Assembly (NCBI RefSeq): GCF_021018895.1
Contig: NC_079369.1
Span: 4,184,694-4,248,693 of the forward strand
DNA: 64,000 bases
Source of the DNA: Seriola aureovittata
Lineage: Eukaryota; Chordata; Actinopteri; Carangiformes; Carangidae
Reading direction: 5' to 3'
The position numbers and the translations under genes are program-made. Below, one piece after another: positions 57,501 to 63,659 of this stretch (position 1 is the first letter of the stretch; each line of letters starts with the position of its first letter). The notes beneath the pieces are model-generated. The model made no database searches. It was not told where the DNA came from and saw only the letters and a program-made list of their open reading frames with translations.

Positions 57501-60237
57501 TGTCAGCGGTGTCAGTGTTCGGCAGCGTTTCACATGAAGGTGAGCGCTCGACTAACTGGCTGAAGTCACCCTCTCTACACGATTTAACAGCTAACAAAAC
57601 TTCCTCTGTGCAGCAGCAGCTCCGGGCTGTGTTGTTTCCATACAGGGTGACGATGTACTAAAACAAAGTTTGTCAGTTGGAGACACTGATCTCCCGCTAT
57701 CACAGAGGAGAATACCAACACCAACTATGTCAAGAGCTCTGTTTATACTACTTGACTGTCTGAAAATGGCTTTCACTTTCACTGCTGCACAGTACCACTG
57801 CCGCAGATAATAAGGAACAAAATGATAAAAGGGTAGAAGCCATCATCTCAACAGAAGCAGTCAAACTGAGCAATGCTATTTGATGAGTTTGAAACACTGT
57901 ACAGTATTTTATACAGTATGCCAATGAGGGAAAATGCCAGATTGGGATAATTTAATTGTCTGTTGCATTGCTAACGACCTCATTAACAAAAGAATGATGG
58001 GAAACCAGCATGGTCTGGGCGAGGAACCGCCTGTGTGACAGCCATCTGGCTACAATGGGGGGTGGGGCTGGGTGGGGGTTGGGGGACTGGTAAACTAACA
58101 CCACGGCCGTCACGACTTCCAAGCACAGGCCTAGAGCACCTCTAGATGGAAGCAGGGATTAGTGTTGTACACTATAATTCGCCTTTTATTTCTCTGTTTA
58201 TAACCAAGTCACAAAATGAGATGACAGAGATGATGAGGACTGATATCACTGGATATTAGAGACATCTGCCCGGTGCTGAGGCGCACCTTTTCCCTGACCC
58301 AAAACTCTCTCAAAGCATAAAAACAAGTTTCTCTTCATCCACAACATTTCTCTTGATCTTTTAACTGATATGAAACAACGAGGGAAAAACAAATAAAAGG
58401 ACAACGGTTTACCTCCTGTGTCTGGCCCCATATTTATCAAGTGTCTCAGAATACAGAACACAGGCTGATGCTGTGTGTCCAAAACTCTGCAGGTTATTAA
58501 AAGATAGTTTAGACAAAACAAAAAGAAATCATCAGTTTTTGTGACTAAGACTTAGAAGAGAACATTCTCTCCACAAAAACTGAGGTCTTGGCAACCGTAA
58601 TGGATAGGGGACAATACCCTTTGCAACAGTGATGATTTGGGTTTGTGTCGACCACAGTTAAAACAGACATGAATCAAACTTTGACAGCTCATATAGGGCA
58701 TCAGATAATGCACAGATTCCTTCATTTCCACAAGCCACATTCATGCAAATGATCGGTTATTTACTGAAAACCACTATCTGTAATATTTGAGAGACATGTT
58801 CATATTTTTACAGTGTATTTCCCCAAGACATGGGGGCAACACGGAGATAACTAATATTTCCCCCAGCTGTGGCAGCACATAAGTTAAAGGAGCTGTCCAT
58901 CAATTTAGCATTTCGCCTCCATACAGTCGGGGGACATCAGAGAGACAGATTTCAAAAAACGTCAATGGTCAAAATCAAAGCAGCAGAGGCGGAGATAACC
59001 AGACTGTTAGGAACTGGTTTGGGTAAAGCTCCAATTACACAAGATCTTTTCATTTCCCTTAATATAACTCAAAAATTACATCATCATGACATCACCAGGG
59101 TTATTTTATTCAGACCTTTTCAGATCTCCCTCAGGAGCCACAGAAGATATTACATAGACTTTAGTGTTTTCACAGGCGGGGGATTGCTCTCTGTGACAAG
59201 TCAACTGAACTCGATGGGTAAAATCAGTGGAGTGGCCCTTTAACAAGTGTCAGTGAGAGCGGGACTGGAAGACAAGACGCTGTGTACTCCACGGAGAGAG
59301 GCTCCACAGCCCACAGAGGGTCTGCAACATCACTGCTGTGCATGCAATACTGCACATTATGTCTTACATGAAGCACTATTACAGATATTATAGAACAACG
59401 TGAGGACTGAGCTTAGTTACCTGCTGTTTTAAATTGTACATACTATAATGTATGTGCATGTTTACTTACAGCTTACAATGCAAATGGCTTATTGTTAAAT
59501 ATAAGATTACAAGATTCAAACTAGTTACTGAGCAGTTTATTAAATGGTTAAAACGTGGTACTGAGAATTAACAGGTATCTGAGTGTATTAGAGACCAGGA
59601 TAGGTATAACACTAAGCATATTTAAAATTCAAAGATATGCCACCTTTGGTATTTAGTAAACTTTTGTACATGCCACAATTACTGTTAATATTTACTGTTT
59701 ATTTTCTTTCATTTATTTGCATAAAGGCTAATTGTTTTGTTTTTTAATGTCTGCTTTCTGCAATGGTTGCATTTACTTCTTTTCAAACCTTTGCATTGAA
59801 CTGCAGTGTGATATGATTCGATTGTTTTATGACAGGTAAACTTTTACAGTATGTTGTAAAACAGCAACGATCCTCTCCCTCCCAGGAGTAATCCTTCTCC
59901 TGCTGAGACTCAGTGTAGGATTTGTAAACAACTCTCAAAGGTCTACTCTGAGGTAGGAATGGTTTCAGTCGCAGTAACTTTCAACACAACTCCCTGGAGG
60001 GAGTGGAAGACGTTTGGCAGTTGCAGGCCCTGGTCTCAGTGCGGTAACATCTGGGTGCCAGAGACAGTGAACATGTCCAGATAAGAAAAAAATTTCTACT
60101 ATTCACATATGAACAAATCGATTCCAACGTGTGATTTACAGCATCGTGAAATAGCAAGTCTCTAGGACAACATACTTACCTATGAATAAACTTCTGCATG
60201 ATTCTGTTGAAGACAGTGGTTGGTACTCACTGCTCAT
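18..60237 (-). CDS. MARCH-like RING-CH membrane E3 ubiquitin ligase (four exons seen, 3' end outside window)
   Basis: Coding segments 60237-60180, 53910-53789, 49373-49326 and 223-18 join in one frame and give 144 residues plus two bases. Residues 1-19 are a polar leader. Residues 24-73 form a C4HC3 RING-CH finger (C24, C27, C42, C44, H50, C53, C70, C73), with the W57 typical of MARCH proteins four residues after the histidine-paired Cys. About 94-119 is a hydrophobic helix, 120-127 a Ser/Pro-rich turn, and from 128 a second helix begins. In the MARCH/K3 family a cytosolic RING-CH finger recruits an E2 enzyme, and two membrane helices select membrane-protein substrates for ubiquitination and removal. 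The same role here is inferred. Introns are about 6.3, 4.4 and 49 kb. The finger differs from classical MARCH1-11 (five rather than seven residues between the fourth Cys and the His), so I give no symbol. Gene model confidence is high; orthology is unknown. Confidence 0.85.
224..4318. other. Intron 3, left end: no gene
   Basis: Apart from the repeat fragment at 1.1 kb and a short CA-rich stretch at 1430-1480, this is AT-rich unique DNA. All open frames are short and without domain content. Confidence 0.6.
1108..1205 (-). repeat. Fragment of the 52.7-kb dispersed repeat
   Basis: The ordered match to 52711-52960 is TTTTTGGTCTCTACCAATTC, AGGAAATATC, TGCTAAAT, CACCAGCTTGTC, TAACTGTGTC. Same orientation. 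The remainder of the element is lost here. Confidence 0.45.
4319..4411. repeat. Near-perfect palindrome with 36-bp arms
   Basis: Arm 4319-4354 and arm 4376-4411 are inverted copies matching at 31 of 36 positions (both read TTTCCAACC.AGTTTAGAT from the outside in), with a 21-nt loop. It probably represents a small palindromic DNA transposon or its core. Its transcript would fold into a long hairpin. No coding potential. Confidence 0.7.
5275..5715. promoter_or_regulatory. Candidate conserved non-coding element
   Basis: A repeat-free stretch with balanced composition, homeodomain-type ATTAAT/TTAATC words and the motif GCCATCAGGCAGCT (5381-5394). A one-base variant of that motif occurs in the candidate element at 45.7 kb. 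Conservation cannot be tested here. Confidence 0.3.
7165..7300 (+). repeat. Dispersed repeat shared with 61.2 kb
   Basis: AATCTGCCCGTGATAGCTGT followed by CATTTCAGTCAG and, farther on, GGATTTCAAGTGG match 61165-61310 (ATATCTGCCCACGACAGCTG, CACTTCAGCCAG, GAATTTCAAGTTA). Same orientation. The 187-codon frame beginning at 7232 starts inside this repeat and has a low-complexity, non-family-like translation, so I do not call it a gene. Confidence 0.5.
8575..8770 (-). CDS. Unidentified exon-like open frame inside intron 3
   Basis: A minus-strand frame is open over 8833-8534. Its core is bounded by an acceptor-like ACGTGCAG before 8770 and a donor-like ACAG|GTGCGG after 8575, giving 65 codons (phase 0 start, phase 1 end). 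The peptide (PQYITLAVTLVVYIP near the start, KIRWDLNTWEECT at the end) alternates hydrophobic and polar residues like a beta-rich domain and is rich in Arg/Lys. Base composition is clearly more GC-rich than the flanks. I do not recognise the family. It is not needed by the ligase gene, whose exons 3 and 4 join in frame without it. It could be an exon of a nested or decayed gene, a captured gene fragment, or chance. Confidence 0.3.
8771..14143. other. Intron 3, 8.8-14.1 kb: no gene
   Basis: AT-rich sequence with no exon, RNA gene or clearly bounded transposon that I can support. Scattered GCTAGC/TTAGC words suggest old, unclassifiable fish repeats. Confidence 0.5.
14144..14862. mobile_element. 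Decayed hAT-like non-autonomous element
   Basis: The left end has CAGTAGTTCCCAACATTTTT and the right end has CCCCTTGAGGGGGTCCTGAC … AGGTTGACAAACAGTA. These resemble the inverted GTTCCCAAC-type ends of a common fish hAT family. The octamer ACAGTATG occurs just outside the left end (14136-14143) and at the right end (14855-14862), which could be an 8-bp target duplication. About 700 bp, AT-rich, with no transposase. Confidence 0.55.
15300..15730. promoter_or_regulatory. Candidate conserved non-coding element
   Basis: Dense unique sequence with ACTAATTGCAATTTAGC, CATTAATGTCAATTTAAT and TAATGGAGCAACTGATTCAC, typical of homeobox-site-rich enhancers. No transposon traces. It includes one copy of the 24-base repeat TTGTTCTACATGACCAAAGC(CTGA). 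Confidence 0.3.
17583..17720 (+). repeat. Dispersed repeat head (TTAAAGCTG-type)
   Basis: It starts ATTAAAGCTGTATTAATAAA and continues with CATTAACAACGGATCAAATG. The equivalent words occur at 23351 (TTAAAGCTGCACCAATC … CATTAACATTGGATCAAAT). No coding content. Confidence 0.4.
18698..18719 (+). repeat. Poly-A tract (22 A)
   Basis: Homopolymer A. No recognised retrogene or SINE body is seen immediately upstream, so it may be simple sequence only. Confidence 0.9.
20364..20412 (+). repeat. Fragment of a common teleost repeat
   Basis: GCTGGAGCCAGGAGACGG followed by GTTAGCTTAGCA and AAAGAC is a word series I know from a very abundant fish interspersed repeat. Only this core is clear; the ends are not resolved. 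Confidence 0.4.
20831..20917. mobile_element. Palindromic core of a Harbinger-like MITE
   Basis: Arms 20831-20862 and 20886-20917 pair at 27 of 32 positions around a 23-nt loop; each contains GGAGTGCA and ends …GCCGC at the loop. The flanks (about 20690-21020) carry further weak inverted similarity with CTGAATA motifs. From memory of fish repeats this resembles a palindromic Harbinger-type MITE; the family name is tentative and the palindrome itself is directly visible. Confidence 0.6.
23351..23540 (+). repeat. Dispersed repeat head (TTAAAGCTG-type)
   Basis: Similar to 17583-17720 across the first ~60 bases, then diverging. GACAAATCCA (23440) parallels GGCAAATCCA in the other copy. Probably a decayed non-autonomous element. 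Confidence 0.4.
23905..24300 (+). repeat. Probable dispersed repeat around 24 kb
   Basis: CTGGAGTTCCCCTCAGCTCT, GGAGCGTTTTAGCATC and TTTCAGCTCATTGTTTTGGT resemble a familiar fish repeat. It also supplies the short open frame at 23923-24111, which I do not regard as a gene. Ends not defined. Confidence 0.35.
25403..25869. mobile_element. Internally deleted Tc1-like element
   Basis: The left end contains CAGACCCCCTCACTTTTTT followed by CACATTTTGTTATGTT, and the right end contains GGGGTCTGAACACTTTC and finishes CACTGTA. These are the inverted ends of a widespread fish Tc1 family. Between them is the characteristic subterminal block GGAGTCCACCTGTGGTCAA … CACACCTGTCTATATAAGG. The transposase region is absent: the sequence passes from this block almost directly to the right end. 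The outermost left bases are decayed. Confidence 0.75.
26952..27342 (+). mobile_element. TTAA-flanked non-autonomous DNA element, copy 1
   Basis: The element begins TTAAAGGTCCCATG and ends ATGGACCTTTTAA, giving inverted termini (AGGTCCAT-type) flanked on both sides by TTAA. About 390 bp with no coding capacity. A GTGATGTCAC core lies near the middle. It aligns over most of its length with the copy at 47.04-47.49 kb in the opposite orientation; for example both carry GCTCAGTCCACAGAGAAATG. TTAA flanks are the target signature of piggyBac-type transposases, but the family is not proved. Confidence 0.75.
28328..28366 (+). repeat. A-rich purine tract
   Basis: A15 followed by AAAAG-type repeats; a low-complexity purine strand. 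Confidence 0.9.
29445..29668 (+). repeat. Common percomorph dispersed repeat fragment
   Basis: It contains ACTGCAGTTCCTC, AACTTTACAGCAGAAATAAA, CATGTTTACAGCCTGGTACA, CAGTTTTGGTCTCTATAGCT and TTTGTACACAGTCCATG. I recognise this word order as an abundant interspersed repeat of spiny-rayed fishes. It directly precedes the tandem duplication at 29684. Confidence 0.55.
29684..30300 (+). repeat. Tandem duplication, 284-bp unit, about 2.2 copies
   Basis: Unit 1 is 29684-29967, unit 2 is 29968-30250, and a partial third unit covers 30251-30300. Each starts GAC-(C/T)TTTGAGGG-like and continues TAAGCTGGAGCAGTCAAAAC; GAGCCATAGTTTT and TTAGCTTACAGTTAGCAAGC recur at matching offsets. The third starts GACCAATGAAGAAAGG and has more differences. 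Units differ by many substitutions and small indels, so the duplication is old. Confidence 0.8.
30438..30455 (+). repeat. Poly-C tract (18 C)
   Basis: Homopolymer of 18 C just right of the tandem duplication; its minus strand is G18. The length may be unreliable in an assembly. Confidence 0.95.
31480..32350. promoter_or_regulatory. Candidate conserved non-coding element
   Basis: Long repeat-free stretch with TGCTAATTGCAAAGC, CCTTAATTAAATC, ACCTAATTAAAG and CATTAGTAAATTACAC words. The open frame at 31792-31983 has no recognisable product. Confidence 0.25.
32905..32924 (+). repeat. (AAAT)n microsatellite
   Basis: About five AAAT units. Confidence 0.9.
36134..36169 (+). repeat. (GA)n microsatellite
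   Basis: About 36 bases of GA; the 145-codon minus-strand frame across it (poly Ser-Leu) is an artefact of this repeat. Confidence 0.95.
38203..38253 (+). repeat. (AC)n microsatellite
   Basis: Uninterrupted AC dinucleotides for about 51 bases inside intron 3; likely length-polymorphic. Confidence 0.95.
39473..39519 (+). repeat. (GT)n microsatellite
   Basis: GT repeats for about 47 bases with one CT interruption. Short frames on both strands are products of the repeat. Confidence 0.95.
42180..42345 (+). repeat. Probable DNA-transposon relic
   Basis: CAATCCCAGTTCCCGCCC … CCCTACCCCTCCATTTTGCA, then CCTCAAAATGGCCATG and CATTTTCAGGTGCAGAA, resembles the terminal region of a fish DNA transposon family with CCCCTCC-rich ends. 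A 138-codon frame (41930-42346) runs into it; its translation shows no domain and is not called. Confidence 0.35.
42924..43120 (+). repeat. Dispersed repeat, copy A
   Basis: It shares with 47957-48120, in order, GCATGATGGGTCCT, CTATGTGGG.TTGTATCA, GAGGATATAT/GAAGGATATAT, GAAAGCAT, GTCTCCTAGCA and CTGGCTCT. About 200 bp, same orientation, no terminal repeats seen. Confidence 0.6.
45560..46130. promoter_or_regulatory. Candidate conserved non-coding element
   Basis: Unique, moderately GC-rich block followed by AT-rich homeodomain-type sites (GGTAATTAGTCC, AATAATTAACTG, GGTAATTATTGC, AAATTAATGCATT, AAATTAGCATAA). It contains GCCATTAGGCAGCT at 45709-45722. No repeats seen. Confidence 0.33.
47040..47490 (-). 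mobile_element. TTAA-flanked non-autonomous DNA element, copy 2
   Basis: Reverse-complement copy of the element at 26.95-27.34 kb. The termini are CTAAAGGCCCCAT and ATGGGACCTTTAA; the left TTAA has mutated to CTAA. It is about 60 bp longer than copy 1, with an extra GC-rich stretch around 47225-47285 that is absent from copy 1. The shared blocks include the stretch around GTGCATTTCTCTGTGGACTG and the central TGTGACATCACAAAG. Confidence 0.75.
47957..48120 (+). repeat. Dispersed repeat, copy B
   Basis: Partner of the repeat at 42924-43120, with several 10-18-base blocks in the same order. The open frame at 47943-48209 through it is not supported as a gene. Confidence 0.6.
48476..48540 (+). repeat. 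(TG)n microsatellite followed by a G run
   Basis: About 58 bases of TG lead directly into eight G. Located in intron 3 about 0.8 kb upstream of exon 3's donor-side end. Confidence 0.95.
49326..49373 (-). CDS. Exon 3: 48-nt micro-exon with the last Cys pair of the finger
   Basis: Sixteen codons (GCGSEDRLRCIICKAK) are bounded by CCTTACAG| and |GTAAGTG. It supplies C70 and C73, the final zinc-binding pair. The exon is phase 0 on both sides, so skipping it would keep the frame but remove the last zinc ligands. It is too short for ORF-based prediction and was found from its splice sites and its fit to the flanking exons. Confidence 0.85.
49596..49869. mobile_element. Short inverted-repeat element (GTGGCCC termini)
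   Basis: The left end ACAGTGGCCCCGTGGTGCGAA is an imperfect inverted match of the right end (on the minus strand TACGGTGGCCCAGAGGTGCAAA). The 274-bp interior is rich in CAACA/ACAAAACA words and has no open frame. This is a typical MITE layout; the superfamily is uncertain. Confidence 0.6.
50267..50289 (+). repeat. Alternating purine-pyrimidine tract (TG)n(CG)n
   Basis: TG repeats pass into GCGCGCGC without a break, an arrangement able to adopt left-handed DNA. Located in intron 2. Confidence 0.85.
50780..50970 (+). pseudogene. LINE reverse-transcriptase ORF 3'-end relic
   Basis: One frame gives GQSAAAP-stop-GWDLL and, after a frameshift, SVPIFKSCLRTCF. These correspond in order to the conserved tail of L2/Rex-type LINE ORF2 proteins, where a SxAAPRLWNxLP motif is followed by SxxxFKxxLKTxLF. 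Stops and frame changes show it is dead. The polymerase domain is not present. Confidence 0.5.
52394..52530. repeat. Partial copy of the 58.9-kb MITE-like element
   Basis: It shares the ordered words TGACATCACCAGGG, CACAGA-GATATTA, CTGTTTTC and ACAAGT/GCAAGTAAACTGA … GTAAAAT with the right half of the element at 58883-59244, in the same orientation. The left half is missing or unrecognisable. Confidence 0.45.
52711..52960 (-). repeat. Dispersed repeat ending AGTGCAGCTTTAA
   Basis: It contains TTTTGGTCTCAACCAACTCC, GGGAAATGTC, CACCAGCTGGTC and closes with AGTGCAGCTTTAA. The same ordered words occur at 1108-1205. The closing motif, reversed, opens the repeats at 17583 and 23351, so these look like fragments of one low-copy family. 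Confidence 0.45.
53789..53910 (-). CDS. Exon 2: first six zinc ligands of the RING-CH finger
   Basis: The exon is 122 nt and supplies the last two bases of codon 20 and residues 21-60. The acceptor is a pyrimidine-rich tract ending CTTCTGCAG; the donor is AGG|GTAAGAAAG. The peptide contains PECFIC at the start, then FCDC, then HHVCLSTWIQR. These match the C-x2-C, C-x-C and H-x2-C zinc-ligand groups of RING-CH domains, and the Trp after the last Cys is the usual E2-contact position. The exon ends at a codon boundary, in frame with exon 3. The open frame, splice sites and domain logic agree, so this is the best supported exon in the window. Confidence 0.88.
55490..55680 (+). repeat. C-rich repeat-like tract
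   Basis: CCAATTCCAATCTGGCCCCT is followed by (ACCC)-rich DNA and CATTCCAAACCAATTACCCT. It is strongly pyrimidine-rich on the + strand and resembles transposon ends of the type at 42.2 kb. Short open frames on both strands here are composition artefacts. Confidence 0.3.
58883..59244. mobile_element. GTTAAAGG-ended MITE-like element
   Basis: It begins GTTAAAGGAGCTGTCC and ends GGAGTGGCCCTTTAAC, so the outer GTTAAAGG is inverted at the two ends. The right half (TGACATCACCAGGG … GTAAAATCAGTGG) recurs at 52394-52530 in the same orientation. A 124-codon open frame runs through it but looks like a chance frame in repeat DNA. Confidence 0.5.
60180..60237 (-). CDS. Exon 1 coding part of the RING-CH ligase gene
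   Basis: This segment encodes 19 residues starting MSSEYQPLSS, plus the first base of codon 20. The start is supported by an in-frame TGA two codons upstream (context GAG TGA AAC ATG), so the protein cannot begin further 5' in this exon. The donor is a strong GTAAGTA (rc of 60173-60179). The split codon G|AG becomes Glu20 after joining to exon 2. The leader has no signal peptide, which suits a cytosolic N terminus, and is rich in Ser/Thr. The transcription start was not located; the 5' untranslated part continues above 60237. Confidence 0.8.
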
Positions 60238-60600
60238 GTTTCACTCTTTTGCTGTGGCTGAGAGACGACTTCTTCCACACACTACTGAGTGCTTCCAGAT
60301 ACCAGCAGTTTCCTTCACTTCCTGTTCACATTCCTCTGTTTTCTCTCGCACGAGTTACACAAACATTTAGAGACAAATTAACCTGTCAAAACTGAAATGC
60401 ACAACTTTCTGTATTCTATCTGCGTTTCCTATTACTGTATTCTCTGTCAGCTGATCTCTCTCTGTTTCTGTTTGTGCGGAAGTTGTGAAAGTGAGCAGCC
60501 AATCACAGCTGCACTCTGGGGCACGTCAGAGCAGGAAGCCAAACAGTGAAAAAAACAAAAAAAACAAGAGAAGCTTGGCAGTGAGCTTTCGTGTATACTT
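60238..60600 (-). promoter_or_regulatory. 5' untranslated region and probable promoter of the RING-CH ligase gene
   Basis: The DNA directly upstream of the start codon has no obvious TATA box. It holds an inverted CCAAT box (CCAATCA on the + strand near 60499). An ETS-type GGAAGT lies in the minus-strand sequence of 60306-60328, followed by GAAGGAAACT. On the + strand at 60476-60496 an ETS core (GCGGAAGT) is followed by GAAAGTGA, an IRF-like half site. Such motif pairs are known from blood and immune-cell promoters; function here is inferred. The exact transcription start cannot be seen. Confidence 0.5.
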
Positions 60601-61164
60601 CATCAAGACTGTCTAAAAATAGATGTTGTGGGTGAGAAAGTGACTATCACAACACACCACAGAGGAAGAGTTTTTTAAATTTCAGTAACATGAAAAATGG
60701 TTTAAAGTTGAAGAGGTAGCATGTGACGGAAAACACTACTTTCCTAAAAACAACGATGTGTTGCAACAAACCATCATGCTCGCTCACTACTGGGAAATGA
60801 CTAACAGATTTTGGAATTTCCCCCCACACATCTTTCTGCACATCATTCGAGCACAAATATTGATTGAAAGTTCCCCAGCAACACTTGTGGCATTTATTTG
60901 ATTCCCTACTAGTCTATGTTTCTGTCAGACCTGTCCTCTGTCTCACAACTAGGGCAAAAAAAACGACTTTTACGACCTGCAATCAATCAATTTATATAAA
61001 TAAATCAACCAAAAATAAGCAGTGCTCAATCCTGTACTTTGTCTATACACCACAGCACTTTCAAGAGCAAAGTTACAATGTACTTTACAGTGAAATGCTT
61101 TTTTGAATTTTTTTTTATGTTAGCTGTAGGTCATTAGCTAACACGAGCTAATTATAGCTCATCA

Positions 61165-61310
61165 TATCTGCCCACGACAGCTGTCACTTCAGCCAGTAAA
61201 ATTGACAGTCCTTGGCGTCCTAGGAGAAGCCAGCTTTTATTTATCTCTCGGTGAAATGAAACCTGCTGGTTCAAAAATATCTATGAATTTCAAGTTATCA
61301 CTGTGAACTA
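61165..61310 (+). repeat. Dispersed repeat shared with 7.2 kb
   Basis: Second copy of the repeat at 7165-7300. The shared blocks are in the same order but separated by different spacers. It lies upstream of the ligase gene. Confidence 0.5.
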
Positions 61311-63097
61311 CGTACCTGTCTATCTAGCATTTGGTACCAAAACAATAGCAGTTGGTTTGTTTAGCTGCCTAATCCGACCCTGCTGTGTCTATTTTTGTCT
61401 CTTTCTATAGGGCTGTCATAAATTTGTTCAAAAATTGCTCCGCTTTGCTTTGTTATCAATAAATGAAATGTATCAAAGTTTCAGATTTTTGTATGAGGGA
61501 AATGTTTATATCATTGTCAGTGTGTGTGTTGGTTACATAGTCCTATAACTACTCTTTTTAAACCATGTGAATTTGCAGGTTTTTCCTTTATACAGATGTA
61601 AAATCTGAAGGTCCAAACCGTCTCTATCAAAGCACTCAGCTCCAAATAATAATAAAAAAAAAAAATCTTGGAGAAGTTGTGTGGATGGAATAGGTCTATA
61701 CTCTGCCTAATTAAATGGCACGTCTCCTACTATTCATGAAGAGCACTTATTAAAACAAGCATTCACATCCAATCCACTAGATAAATGACTTTACACCAAG
61801 TGCCATGAAGCCCATTAAATTGCTTCTTCAGAGATGGATCAGGTCCAAACACACAATCAAAGGATTTGACTGGGATTATCTCAGATTAGAAACACTCAGG
61901 GACAAATGAGGAGATGACAGGATATCATACATTGAAAGGATAAATTAGCAGTCACATACCAGACCAAATTTGTGATGGGTGTTAGGGAATAAAGAGCTGG
62001 GGGTGGGAGGGGGTGCTAAAAAGCGAGGAACAGCTCTTTGGTTTTTAGTAAGACCAATGATACATGGCCAATGTAAACCACAGTAAAAGCTTTTCCCTCT
62101 CCCTCTAAAACCTCCTGCCATGTAAATAACGTCCACATCAGGGAAAGTATCAACCAGCAAAAACTAAGAAATGGACACAAAGTGACTTGAGAGAGATTAA
62201 TCTGTTAGTTTGTGACCTTATGGTGTTACTGTGATAAACATGTTTTTTTTCAAACATCATGATACACTGCTGTTAGTACATTTATTACGAGTTCACTCAC
62301 AGGTCTAACAAACAGTCTGAAGTAATTGCTCAAAGTGGAACTAAACTTAAGAAATACAGTGACGCGCCCCTTGCATCACACAGTAATTTTGGAATTCACA
62401 TTATTATATTACCATCTTTATATTATGATGCTAAAACAAGAAATAAAATGCGTTTTATTTTGTCAGTCGACATTAGTTTGAGCTTATGTTCAAAAGCTTC
62501 AGTCAAAACTAAACATGTCACTGGATTCATTCAGAGCAGAAGCTGAACACTCATCACCTCCTGACTGCATGCGAGCCACATGGAAAAAATATTGATCATT
62601 GTAGATAGCTAAGCCTTCGGCAATTCCTTTAAAAATTGCAGCTCTACAGAATTTACAATAAAACAAACCATCTTTAACCAAACATATGAGAATTGTGAGC
62701 TTAATTTTAAAACCAAATGTAAAAAAAAAAAAGAGCCCTTTTTGCACGGTCGATATTTCAGTTCCGCCCTAATTTGAATATTCAAAAATAAAGTAAAGCA
62801 GGCTTAGTGCTGATAAAACACTTTTCAGGAGGATAAATAATGTAGGCAGTGGTTAATGTTAGCATGTACTTCTTTGCATATTTTAAAAGCAATGAGGACC
62901 TCCGATCTACGGCATTAAACTAGAGCGTTCGCTTTCTCTCAGACAGCAATAAAAGGTATTTTGAAGGTTTTACGCATTGAAAAAATGTGACCTTTGAACT
63001 CAACATAATCTTCTGTCATACGCTCACTTGTCAGGCTCCTCTCTCCCTTTGTGCTATGACTAGGTGGCATGGACAGTGGGAAGCAATACCATACCTG

Positions 63098-63237
63098 CAG
63101 CGCCTGTTCAAAGTTGAAAAGCTCAGTTGAAATTGCTCTTTGATCTGTTTCATCGCCTTTAATGATGAATGATGTGACTGACAGGTTTTCTTTGTGTAGG
63201 ATTTCATTTGAGTCCCTCCACTCGAAGTTCACAAGTT
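63098..63237 (-). CDS. Weak exon-like open frame upstream of the ligase gene
   Basis: On the minus strand the frame reads …NFEWRDSNEILHKENLSV and then about 28 more residues ending FEQALQ, followed directly by CAG|GTATGG, a usable donor. The acceptor side is weak (…AATAGATAG). A second open stretch on the same strand at 62516-62665 contains FYCKFCRAA and ends at a natural stop. The composition is protein-like but I recognise no family and cannot show that the two pieces splice together. They may be remnants of a gene or transposon, or chance. Confidence 0.18.
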
Positions 63238-63659
63238 CACAGACTATCTATTAAACTGTAGCTCTACAGTCCAGACTGTAGGTATTTGTACAGTTCCACA
63301 TTTCTTCTTCCTCATACTCTGTGCTTTAACATATTCTATCTCAAATAAAATAATTAATAATGAATACTACCTTAAAGTGATGAGTCTTAACCTAAACTTG
63401 AGAAGGTTTACATCAATATAGACAGAAATATGAGGGAGATACAACCTTTTACCACAGAGTGCCAAAATTGCTATGGTTGAAAAGTAATTGGACGCTCGGC
63501 GACTGGATGTTTCTCGGGCCGCTGTGTGTTGTTTTAGCGTTAGTTTGTGCACAAATGAGCTCACATGTGGCTCATAGAGGACTGAGATTTGGCTTTTTGA
63601 CTGAGTGGGAGCTGTCTGTTAATAAGAGGAGTAACAAAGTGAACATGTAAGGGAAGAAG

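Larger units (their letters stand above)
53911..60179 (-). other. Intron 1 of the RING-CH ligase gene
   Basis: About 6.3 kb from the exon 1 donor to the exon 2 acceptor. It contains a repeat starting TTAAAGCTGC near 55.0 kb, pyrimidine-rich repeat-like DNA at 55.49-55.68 kb, long repeat-like stretches about 56.1-57.8 kb that I could not classify, and a GTTAAAGG-ended element at 58.88-59.24 kb. The 124-residue open frame at 58869-59243 coincides with that element and is taken as non-coding. Confidence 0.7.
60601..63659. other. Upstream flank of the ligase gene: no supported gene
   Basis: Holds one dispersed repeat (61.17-61.31 kb), a possible conserved stretch about 61690-61930 with TTAAAT and CATTAAATTGC words, and two weak coding-like stretches at 62.5 and 63.1 kb. 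Nothing else could be assigned. Confidence 0.45.

Noticed and set aside
58869..59243. 124-codon plus-strand frame
   Set aside because: It coincides with a MITE-like element bounded by inverted GTTAAAGG and is partly repeated at 52.4 kb without an open frame.
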